A stretch of DNA of 64,000 bases from Liolophura sinensis (lineage: Eukaryota; Mollusca; Polyplacophora; Chitonida; Chitonidae): contig NW_027018033.1 of assembly GCF_032854445.1 (NCBI RefSeq), positions 1 to 64,000 on the forward strand. Reading direction: 5' to 3'. Shown one piece after another: positions 48,801 through 60,300 of this stretch. The notes beneath the pieces are model-generated. The model was not told the origin of the DNA, searched no databases, and saw nothing but the letters and a program-made list of their open reading frames with translations. The stretch's first letter is position 1, and every line of letters begins with the position of its first letter. The translations under genes were made by a program, and so were the position numbers.

Positions 48801-49127
48801 GATAAAGACATTGAGATTGTCTTGGACTTAGAAGTAAGACAATTGCTGGGTGAGTTAAATGGGCTTGGCCCAAAGATTTCAGGTCTTCTGGGCTACCGAA
48901 GGGCACATAACTTATAGTCAAAAGTTGAATATAGTAATGACCAGTCGCGATTGTACAGAGTACAGTGTAGCCGATTTCAATTAACAAAAAGACCAGGCAA
49001 AAATGCAAAAGTGGAAAAACTGTTCCAGTGCTGCTGGTAAGAGGCTAATCCGACGTATTTTGTGACGAGAAATCGAATGGTGCAAACCGCGTTGCTCTCC
49101 GACCAATACTTTTGGCTGTAGCGACAA
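45838..49127. repeat. Block m84-m89, second copy of 40.9-44.7 kb
   Basis: Starts are 45838, 46387, 46935, 47483, 48030 and 48579. Types are D' (TTTATGTAC, GGTCTGGTC, CTTGGAGTAAG), Q-like A starting CAAATGAATG with GAGTTAG, D with TATCAAGTATCTTG, D, Q-like A, and E. The order matches m75 and m77-m81. Indels include AATTCGCATC at about 46492, GGCCAATTCC at about 47034 and AAATGGCTTGG at about 47762. Confidence 0.75.
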
Positions 49128-49676
49128 TTGAATGATCATTTATGTCATAATCACGTGCCCAGCAACGGCTCTTACTCCATGGAAACAAGGGAAATTTGCA
49201 ATTTTTCAACAGCTGCCGATGCCTGGCTCAATTCCGCATCTTTTGGCACCTTACTGAAGTGGGTCAGTGTTCAGTTGTACTTTTTACAGCAGACTGTATC
49301 AAGTACCTTGTGTTTTTCACGTACAAATGGTGTTGTTTTTCTACACGTAGATAAAGACATTGAGATTGTCTTGCACTTAGAAGTAAGACAATTGCTGGGT
49401 GAGTTAAATGGGCTTGGCCCAAAGATTTCAGGTCTTCTGGGCTACCGAAGGGCACATAACTTATAGTCAAAAGTTGAATATAGTAATGACCAGTCGCGAT
49501 TGTACAGAGTACAGTGTAGCCGATTTCAATTAACAAAAAGACCAGGCAAAAATGCAAAAGTGGAAAAACTGTTCCAGTGCTGCTGGTAAGAGGCTAATCC
49601 GACGTATTTTGTGACGAGAAATCGAATGGTGCAAACCGCGTTGCTCTCCGACCAATACTTTTAGCTGTAGTGACAA
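49128..49676. repeat. Monomer m90 (slot 9 type B)
   Basis: Type B with GTTGTTTTTC, CTTGCAC and GGGCTTGGCCC. It precedes a slot 1 monomer, as slot 9 copies do elsewhere (28818, 35955, 56814, 61756). Confidence 0.75.
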
Positions 49677-52600
49677 TTGAATGATCATTTATGTCATAAT
49701 CACGTGCCCAGCAACGGCTCTTACTCCATGGAAACCAGGGAAATTTGCAATTTTTCAACAGGTGCCGATGCCTGGCTCAATTCCGCATCTTTTGGCACCT
49801 TATTCATGTGGGTCTGTGGTCAGTTGTACTTTTTACAGCAGACTGTATCAAGTACCTTGTGTTTTTCACCTACAAATGGTGTTGTTTTTCTACACGTAGA
49901 TAAAGACATTGAGATTGTCTTGGACTTAGAAGTAAGACAATTGCTGGGTGAGTTAAATGGGCTTAGCCCAAAGATTTGACGTCTTCTGGGCTACCGAAGG
50001 GCACATAACTTATAGTCAAAAGTTGAATATAGTAATGACCAGTCGCGATTGTACAGAGTACAGTGTAGCCGATTTCAATTAACAAAAAGACCGGGTAAAA
50101 ATGCAAAAGTGGAAAAACTGTTCCAGTGCTGCTGGTAAGAGGCTAATCCGACGTATTTTGTGACGAGAAATCGAATGGTGCAAACCGCGTTGCTCTCCGA
50201 CCAATACTTTTGCCTGTAGCGACAATTGAATGATCATTTATGTCATAATCACGTGCCCAGCAACGGCTCTTACTCCATGGAAACCAGGGAAATTTGCAAT
50301 TTTTCAACAGCTGCCGATGCCTGGCCCAATTCCTCATCTTTTGGCACCTTATAATTGTGGGTCAGTGTTTAGTTGTACTTTTTACAGCAGACTGTATCAA
50401 GTACCTTGTGTTTTTCACGTACAAATGGTGTGGTTTTTCTACACGTAGATAAAGACATTGAGATTGTCTTGGACTTAGAAGTAAGACAATTGCTGGGTGA
50501 GTTAAATGGGCTTGGCCCAAAGATTTCAGGTCTTCTGGGCTACCGAAGGGCACATAACTTATAGTCAAAAGTTGAATATAGTAATGACCAGTCGCGATTG
50601 TACAGAGTACAGTGTAGCCGATTTCAATTAACAAAAAGACCAGGTAAAAATGCAAAAGTGGAAAAATTGTTCCAGTGCTGCTGGTAACAGGCTAATCCGA
50701 CGTATTTTGTGACGAGAAATCGAATGGTGCAAACCGCGTTGCTCTCCGACCAATACTTTTGGCTGTAGTGACAATTGAATGATCATTTATGTCATAATCA
50801 CGTGCCCAGCAACGGCTCTTACTCCATGGAAACCAGGGAAATTTGCAATTTTTCAACAGCTGCCGATGCCTGGCTCAATTCCGCATCTTTTGGCACCTTA
50901 TTCATGTGGGTCTGTGGTCAGTTGTACTTTTTACAGCAGACTGTATCAAGTACCTTGTGTTTTTCACGTACACATGGTGTTGTTTTTCTACACGTAGATA
51001 AAGACATTGAGATTGTCTTGGACTTAGAAGTAAGACAATTGCTGGGTGAGTTAAATGGGCTTGGCCCAAAGATTTCAGGTCTTCTGGGCTACCGAAGGGC
51101 ACATAACTTATAGTCAAAAGTTGAACATAGTAATGACCAGTCGCGATTGTACAGAGTACAGTGTAGCCGATTTCAATTAACAAAAAGACCAGGCAAAAAT
51201 GCAAAAGTAGAAAAACTGTTCCAGTGCTGCTGGTAAGAGGCCAATCCAATGTATTTTGTGACGAGAAATCGAATGGTGCAAACCGCGTTGCTCTCCGACC
51301 AATACTTTTGGCTGTAGTGACAATTGAATGATCATTTATGTCATAATCACATGCCCAGCAACGGCTCTTACTCCATGGAAACCAGGGAAATTTGCAATTT
51401 TTCAACAGGTGCCGATGCCTGGCTCAATTCCGCATCTTTTGGCACCTTATTCATGTGGGTCTGTGGTCAGTTGTACTTTTTACAGCAGACTGTATCAAGT
51501 ACCTTGTGTTTTTCATGTACAAATGGTGTTGTTTTTCTACACGTAGATAAAGACATTGAGATTGTCTTGGACTTAGAAGTAAGACAATTGCTGGGTGAGT
51601 TAAATGGGCTTAACCCAAAGATTTGACGTCTTCTGGGCTACCGAAGGGCACATAACTTATAGTCAAAAGTTGAATATAGTAATGACCAGTCGCGATTGTA
51701 CAGAGTACAGTGTAGCCGATTTCAATTAACAAAAAGACCAGGCAAAAATGCTAAAATGGAAAAACTGTTCCAGTGCTGCTGGTAAGAGGCTAATCCGACG
51801 TATTTTGTGACGAGAAATCGAATGGTGCAATCCGCGTTGCTCTCCGACCAATACGTTTGGCTGTAGCGACAATTGAATGATCATTTATGTCATAATCACG
51901 TGCCCAGCAACGGCTCTTACTCCATGGAAACCAGGGAAATTGGCAATTTTTCAACAGCTGCCGATGCCTGTCTCAATTCCGCATATTTTGGCACCTTACT
52001 GAAGTGAGTCAGTGTTCAGTTGTACTTTTTACAGCAGACTGTATCAAGTACCTTGTGTTTTTCATGTACAAATGGTGTGGTTTTTCTACACGTAGATAAA
52101 GACATTGAGATTGTCTTGGACTTAGAAGTAAGGCAATTGCTGGGTGAGTTAAATGGGCTTAGCCCAAAGATTTCAGGTCTTCTGGGCTACCGAAGGGCAC
52201 ATAACTTATAGTCAAAAGTTGAATATAGTAATGACCAGTCGCGATTGTACAGAGTACAGTGTAGCCAATTTCAATTAACAAAAAGACCAGGTAAAAATGC
52301 AAAAGTGGAAAAACCAGTCCAGTGCTGCTGGTAAGAGGCTAATCCGACGTATTTTGTGACGAGAAATCGAATGGTGCAAACCGCGTTGCTCTCCGACCAA
52401 TAATTTTGGCTGTAGCGACAATTGCATGATTATTTATGTCATAATCACGTGCCCAGCAACGGCTCTTACTCCATGGAAACCAGGGAAATTTGAAATTTTT
52501 CAACAGCTGCCGATGCCTGGCTCAATTCCGCATCTTTTGGCACCTTACTGAAGTTGGTCAGTGTTCAGTTGTACTTTTTACAGCAGACTGTATCAAGTAC

Positions 52601-52970
52601 CTTGTGTTTTTCACGTACAAATGGTGTTGTTTTTCTACACGTAGATAAAGACATTGAGATTGTCTTGGACTTAGAAGTAAGACAATTGCTGGGTGAGTTA
52701 AATGGGCTTGGCCCAAAGATTTCAGGTCTTCTGGGCTACCGAAGGGCACATAACTTATAGTCAAAAGTTGAATATAGTAATGACCAGTCGCGATTGTACA
52801 GAGTACAGTGTAGCCGATTTCAATTAACAAAAAGACCAGGTAAAAATGCAAAAGTGCGAAAACTGTTCCAGTGCTGCTGGTAAGAGGCTAATCCGACGTA
52901 TTTTGTGACGAGAAATCGACTGGTGCAAACCGCGTTGCTCTCCGACCAATACTTTTGGCTGTAGTGACAA
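49677..52970. repeat. 6-monomer shortened higher-order repeat (m91-m96)
   Basis: Starts are 49677, 50226, 50775, 51324, 51873 and 52422, total 3294 bp. Slots are 1 (CACCTACAAATGG), 2, a 3/4 hybrid with ACACATGG and AAGTAGAAAA, 5 (GGGCTTAACCC), 6 (GCATATTTTGG, then GCCAATTTC, AAACCAGTCC and CAATAATTTT) and a slot 7/C hybrid. The first five monomers match 52971-55715, exactly 3294 bp downstream, including all these private variants. Confidence 0.8.
52422..52970. repeat. Hybrid monomer m96: slot 7 front, type C rear
   Basis: The front has CATGATTATTT and GAAATTTTTC like slot 7 copies (55716, 60658). From about 52550 it carries GAAGTTGGTCAG, GTTGTTTTTC and GGGCTTGGCCC instead of GTTTTAC, TTTATCACG and TGACGTC. 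Type C is otherwise found only in the left part of the window (5.8-20 kb). The copy therefore mixes types from two array domains. Confidence 0.65.
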
Positions 52971-55900
52971 TTGAATGATCATTTATGTCATAATCACGTG
53001 CACAGCAACGGCTCTTACTCCATGGAAACCAGGGAAATTTGCAATTTTTCAACAGGTGCCGATGCCTGGCTCAATTCCGCATCTTTTGGCACCTTATTCA
53101 TGTGGGTCTGTGGTCAGTTGTACTTTTTACAGCAGACTGTATCAAGTACCTTGTGTTTTTCACCTACAAATGGTGTTGTTTTTCTACACGTAGATAAAGA
53201 CATTGAGATTGTCTTGGACTTAGAAGTAAGACAATTGCTGGGTGAGTTAAATGGGCTTAGCCCAAAGATTTGACGTCTTCTGGGCTACCGAAGGGCACAT
53301 AACTTATAGTCAAAAGTTGAATATAGTAATGACCAGTCGCGATTGTACAGAGTACAGTGTAGCCGATTTCAATTAACAAAAAGACCGGGTAAAAATGCAA
53401 AAGTGGATAAACTGTTCCAGTGCTGCTGGTAAGAGGCTAATCCGACGTATTTTGTGACGAGAAATCGAATGGTGCAAACCGCGTTGCTCTCCGACCAATA
53501 CTTTTGCCTGTAGCGACAATTGAATGATCATTTATGTCATAATCACGTGCCCAGCAACGGCTCTTACTCCATGGAAACCAGGGAAATTTGCAATTTTTCA
53601 ACAGCTGCCGATGCCTGGCCCAATTCCTCATCTTTTGGCACCTTATAATTGTGGGTCAGTGTTTAGTTGTACTTTTTACAGCAGACTGTATCAAGTACCT
53701 TGTGTTTTTCACGTACAAATGGTGTGGTTTTTCTACACGTAGATAAAGACATTGAGATTGTCTTGGACTTAGAAGTAAGACAATTGCTGGGTGAGTTAAA
53801 TGGGCTTGGCCCAAAGATTTCAGGTCTTCTGGGCTACCGAAGGGCACATAACTTATAGTCAAAAGTTGAATATAGTAATGACCAGTCGCGATTGTACAGA
53901 GTACAGTGTAGCCGATTTCAATTAACAAAAAGACCAGGTAAAAATGCAAAAGTGGAAAAATTGTTCCAGTGCTGCTGGTAACAGGCTAATCCGACGTATT
54001 TTGTGACGAGAAATCGAATGGTGCAAACCGCGTTGCTCTCCGACCAATACTTTTGGCTGTAGTGACAATTGAATGATCATTTATGTCATAATCACGTGCC
54101 CAGCAACGGCTCTTACTCCATGGAAACCAGGGAAATTTGCAATTTTTCAACAGCTGCCGATGCCTGGCTCAATTCCGCATCTTTTGGCACCTTATTCATG
54201 TGGGTCTGTGGTCAGTTGTACTTTTTACAGCAGACTGTATCAAGTACCTTGTGTTTTTCACGTACACATGGTGTTGTTTTTCTACACGTAGATAAAGACA
54301 TTGAGATTGTCTTGGACTTAGAAGTAAGACAATTGCTGGGTGAGTTAAATGGGCTTGGCCCAAAGATTTCAGGTCTTCTGGGCTACCGAAGGGCACATAA
54401 CTTATAGTCAAAAGTTGAACATAGTAATGACCAGTCGCGATTGTACAGAGTACAGTGTAGCCGATTTCAATTAACAAAAAGACCAGGCAAAAATGCAAAA
54501 GTAGAAAAACTGTTCCAGTGCTGCTGGTAAGAGGCTAATCCAATGTATTTTGTGACGAGAAATCGAATGGTGCAAACCGCGTTGCTCTCCGACCAATACT
54601 TTTGGCTGTAGTGACAATTGAATGATCATTTATGTCATAATCACATGCCCAGCAACGGCTCTTACTCCATGGAAACCAGGGAAATTTGCAATTTTTCAAC
54701 AGGTGCCGATGCCTGGCTCAATTCCGCATCTTTTGGCACCTTATTCATGTGGGTCTGTGGTCAGTTGTACTTTTTACAGCAGACTGTATCAAGTACCTTG
54801 TGTTTCTCACGTACAAATGGTGTTGTTTTTCTACACGTAGATAAAGACATTGAGATTGTCTTGGACTTAGAAGTAAGACAATTGCTGGGTGAGTTAAATG
54901 GGCTTAACCCAAAGATTTGACGTCTTCTGGGCTACCGAAGGGCACATAACTTATAGTCAAAAGTTGAATATAGTAATGACCAGTCGCGATTGTACAGAGT
55001 ACAGTGTAGCCGATTTCAATTAACAAAAAGACCAGGCAAAAATGCTAAAATGGAAAAACTGTTCCAGTGCTGCTGGTAAGAGGCTAATCCGACGTATTTT
55101 GTGACGAGAAATCGAATGGTGCAATCCGCGTTGCTCTCCGACCAATACGTTTGGCTGTAGCGACAATTGAATGATCATTTATGTCATAATCACGTGCCCA
55201 GCAACGGCTCTTACTCCATGGAAACCAGGGAAATTGGCAATTTTTCAACAGCTGCCGATGCCTGTCTCAATTCCGCATATTTTGGCACCTTACTGAAGTG
55301 AGTCAGTGTTCAGTTGTACTTTTTACAGCAGACTGTATCAAGTACCTTGTGTTTTTCATGTACAAATGGTGTGGTTTTTCTACACGTAGATAAAGACATT
55401 GAGATTGTCTTGGACTTAGAAGTAAGGCAATTGCTGGGTGAGTTAAATGGGCTTAGCCCAAAGATTTCAGGTCTTCTGGGCTACCGAAGGGCACATAACT
55501 TATAGTCAAAAGTTGAATATAGTAATGACCAGTCGCGATTGTACAGAGTACAGTGTAGCCAATTTCAATTAACAAAAAGACCAGGTAAAAATGCAAAAGT
55601 GGAAAAACCAGTCCAGTGCTGCTGGTAAGAGGCTAATCCGACGTATTTTGTGACGAGAAATCGAATGGTGCAAACCGCGTTGCTCTCCGACCAATAATTT
55701 TGGCTGTAGCGACAATTGCATGATTATTTATGTCATAATCACGTGCCCAGCAACGGCTCTTACTCCATGGAAACCAGGGAAATTTGAAATTTTTCAACAG
55801 CTGCCGATGCCTGGCTCAATTCCTCATCTTTTGGCACCTTACTGAAGTGGGTCAGTGTTCAGTTTTACTTTTTACAGCAGACTGTATCAAGTACCTTGTG

Positions 55901-57362
55901 TTTATCACGTACAAATGGTGTGGTTTTTCTACACGTAGATAAAGACATTGAGATTGTCTTGCACTTAGAAGTAAGGCAATTGCTGGGTGAGTTAAATGGG
56001 CTTAGCCCAAAGATTTGACGTCTTCTGGGCTACCGAAGAGCACATATCTTATAGTCAAAAGTTGAATATAGTAATGACCAGTCGCGATTGTACAGAGTAC
56101 AGTGTAGCCGATTTGAATTAACAAAAAGACCAGGCAAAAATGCAAAAGTGGAAAAACTGTTCCAGTGCTGCTGGTAAGAGGCTAATCCGACGTATTTTGT
56201 GACGAGAAATCGAATGGTGCAAACCGCGTTGCTCTCCGACCAATACGTTTGGCTGTAGTGACAATTGAATGATCATTTATGTCATAATCACGTGCCCAGC
56301 AACGGCTCTTACTCCATGGAAACCAGGGAAATTTGCAATTTTTCAACAGCTGCCGATGCCTGGCCCAATTCCTCATCTTTTGGCACCTTATAATTGTGGG
56401 TCAGTGTTTAGTTGTACTTTTTACAGCAGACTGTTTCAAGTACCTTGTGTTTTTCACGTACAAATGGTGTGGTTTTTCTACACGTAGATAAAGACATTGA
56501 GATTGTCTTGCACTTAGAAGTAAGACAATTGCTGGGTGAGTTAAATGGGCTTGGCCCAAAGATTTCAGGTCTTCTGGGCTACCGAAGGGCACATAACTTA
56601 TAGTCAAAAGTTGAATATAGTAATGACCAGTCGCGATTGTACAGAGTACAGTGTAGCCGATTTCAAATAACAAAAAGACCAGGTAAAAATGCAAAAGTGG
56701 AAAAATTGTTCCAGTGCTGCTGGTAAGAGGCTAATCCGACGTATTTTGTGACGAGAAATCGAATGGTGCAAACCGCGTTGCTCTCTGACCAATACTTTTG
56801 CCTGTAGCGACAATTGAATGATCATTTATGTCATAATCACGTGCCCAGCAACGGCTCTTACTCCATGGAAACCAGGGAAATTTGCAATTTTTCAACAGCT
56901 GCCGATGCCTGGCTCAATTCCGCATCTTTTGGCACCTTACTGAAGTGGGTCAGTGTTCAGTTGTACTTTTTACAGCAGACTGTATCAAGTACCTTGTGTT
57001 TTTCACGTACAAATGGTGTTGTTTTTCTACACGTAGATAAAGACATTGAGATTGTCTTGCACTTAGAAGTAAGACAATTGCTGGGTGAGTTAAATGGGCT
57101 TGGCCCAAAGATTTCAGGTCTTCTGGGCTACCGAAGGGCACATAACTTATAGTCAAAAGTTGAATATAGTAATGGCCAGTCGCGATTGTACAGAGTACAG
57201 TGTAGCCGATTTCAATTAACAAAAAGACCAGGCAAAAATGCAAAAGTGGAAAAACTGTTCCAGTGCTGCTGGTAAGAGGCTAATCCGACGTATTTTGTGA
57301 CGAGAAATCGAATGGTGCAAACCGCGTTGCTCTCCGACCAATACTTTTGGCTGTAGTGACAA
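52971..57362. repeat. 8-monomer higher-order repeat (m97-m104)
   Basis: Starts are 52971, 53520, 54069, 54618, 55167, 55716, 56265 and 56814, total 4392 bp. Slots are 1, 2, 3/4 hybrid (ACACATGG, AATCCAATGTATT), 5, 6, 7, 8, 9. It differs from the full unit only by the fusion of slots 3 and 4. TGACGTC lies in slots 1, 5 and 7. Confidence 0.8.
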
Positions 57363-60300
57363 TTGAATGATCATTTATGTCATAATCACGTGCCCAGCAA
57401 CGGCTCTTACTCCATGGAAACCAGGGAAATTTGCAATTTTTCAACAGGTGCCGATGCCTGGCTCAATTCCGCATCTTTTGGCACCTTATTCATGTGGGTC
57501 TGTGGTCAGTTGTACTTTTTACAGCAGACTGTATCAAGTACCTTGTGTTTTTCACCTACAAATGGTGTTGTTTTTCTACACGTAGATAAAGACATTGAGA
57601 TTGTCTTGGACTTAGAAGTAAGACAATTGCTGGGTGAGTTAAATGGGCTTAGCCCAAAGATTTGACGTCTTCTGGGCTACCGAAGGGCACATAACTTATA
57701 GTCAAAAGTTGAATATAGTAATGACCAGTCGCGATTGTACAGAGTACAGTGTAGCCGATTTCAATTAACAAAAAGACCGGGTAAAAATGCAAAAGTGGAA
57801 AAAACTGTTCCAGTGCTGCTGGTAAGAGGCTAATCCGACGTATTTTGTGACGAGAAATCGAATGGTGCAAACCGCGTTGCTCTCCGACCAATACTTTTGC
57901 CTGTAGCGACAATTGAATGATCATTTATGTCATAATCACGTGCCCAGCAACGGCTCTTACTCCATGGAAACCAGGGAAATTTGCAATTTTTCAACAGCTG
58001 CCGATGCCTGGCCCAATTCCTCATCTTTTGGCACCTTATAATTGTGGGTCAGTGTTTAGTTGTACTTTTTACAGCAGACTGTATCAAGTACCTTGTGTTT
58101 TTCACGTACAAATGGTGTGGTTTTTCTACACGTAGATAAAGACATTGAGATTGTCTTGGACTTAGAAGTAAGACAATTGCTGGGTGAGTTAAATGGGCTT
58201 GGCCCAAAGATTTCAGGTCTTCTGGGCTACCGAAGGGCACATAACTTATAGTCAAAAGTTGAATATAGTAATGACCAGTCGCGATTGTACAGAGTACAGT
58301 GTAGCCGATTTCAATTAACAAAAAGACCAGGTAAAAATGCAAAAGTGGAAAAATTGTTCCAGTGCTGCTGGTAACAGGCTAATCCGACGTATTTTGTGAC
58401 GAGAAATCGAATGGTGCAAACCGCGTTGCTCTCCGACCAATACTTTTGGCTGTAGTGACAATTGAATGATCATTTATGTCATAATCACGTGCCCAGCAAC
58501 GGCTCTTACTCCATGGAAACCAGGGAAATTTGCAATTTTTCAACAGCTGCCGATGCCTGGCTCAATTCCGCATCTTTTGGCACCTTATTCATGTGGGTCT
58601 GTGGTCAGTTGTACTTTTTACAGCAGACTGTATCAAGTACCTTGTGTTTTTCACGTACAAATGGTGTTGTTTTTCTACACGTAGATAAAGACATTGAGAT
58701 TGTCTTGCACTTAGAAGTAAGACAATTGCTGGGTGAGTTAAATGGGCTTGGCCCAAAGATTTCAGGTCTTCTGGGCTACCGAAGGGCACATAACTTATAG
58801 TCAAAAGTTGAATATAGTAATGACCAGTCGCGATTGTACAGAGTACAGTGTAGCCGATTTCTATTAACAAAAAGACCAGGCAAAAATGCAAAAGTGGAAA
58901 AACTGTTCCAGTGCTGCTGGTAAGAGGCTAATCCGACGTATTTTGTGACGACAAATCGAATGGTGCAAACCGCGTTGCTTTCTGACCAATACTTTTGGCT
59001 GTAGTGACAATTGAATGATCATTTATGTCATAATCACGTGCCCAGCAACGGCTCTTACTCCATGGAAACCAGGGAAATTTGCAATTTTTCAACAGCTGCC
59101 GATGCCTGTCTCAATTCCGCATCTTTTGGCACCTTACTGAAGTGAGTCAGTGTTCAGTTTTACTTTTTACAGCAGACTGTATCAAGTACCTTGTGTTTAT
59201 CACGTACAAATGGTGTGGTTTTTCTACACGTAGATAAAGACATTGAGATTGTCTTGCACTTAGAAGTAAGACAATTGCTGGGTGAGTTAAATGGGCTTGG
59301 CCCAAAGATTTCAGGTCTTCTGGGCTACCGAAGGGCACATAACTTATAGTCAAAAGTTGAATATAGTAATGACCAGTCGCGATTGTACAGAGTACAGTGT
59401 AGCCGATTTCAATTAACAAAAAGACCAGGCAAAAATGCAAAAGTAGAAAAACTGTTCCAGTGCTGCTGGTAAGAGGCTAATCCAATGTATTTTGTGACGA
59501 GAAATCGAATGGTGCAAACCGCGTTGCTCTCCGACCAATACTTTTGGCTGTAGTGACAATTGAATGATCATTTATGTCATAATCACATGCCCAGCAACGG
59601 CTCTTACTCCATGGAAACCAGGGAAATTTGCAATTTTTCAACAGGTGCCGATGCCTGGCTCAATTCCGCATCTTTTGGCACCTTATTCATGTGGGTCTGT
59701 GGTCAGTTGTACTTTTTACAGCAGACTGTATCAAGTACCTTGTGTTTTTCACGTACAAATGGTGTTGTTTTTCTACACGTAGATAAAGACATTGAGATTG
59801 TCTTGGACTTAGAAGTAAGACAATTGCTGGGTGAGTTAAATGGGCTTAACCCAAAGATTTGACGTCTTCTGGGCTACCGAAGGCCACATAACTTATAGTC
59901 AAAAGTTGAATATAGTAATGACCAGTCGCGATTGTACAGAGTACAGTGTAGCCGATTTCAATTAACAAAAAGACCAGGCAAAAATGCTAAAGTGGAAAAA
60001 CTGTTCCAGTGCTGCTGGTAAGAGGCTAATCCGACGTATTTTGTGACGAGAAATCGAATGGTGCAATCCGCGTTGCTCTCCGACCAATACGTTTGGCTGT
60101 AGCGACAATTGAATGATCATTTATGTCATAATCACGTGCCCAGCAACGGCTCTTACTCCATGGAAACCAGGGAAATTGGCAATTTTTCAACAGCTGCCGA
60201 TGCCTGTCTCAATTCCGCATATTTTGGCACCTTACTGAAGTGAGTCAGTGTTCAGTTGTACTTTTTACAGCAGACTGTATCAAGTACCTTGTGTTTTTCA

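Noticed and set aside
50902-51405. Longest open frame, about 167 codons on the - strand
   Set aside because: It exists only because one stop is mutated in one copy. Equivalent frames are interrupted in the other monomers, it has no recognisable domain, and it overlaps an open + frame of the same repeat.
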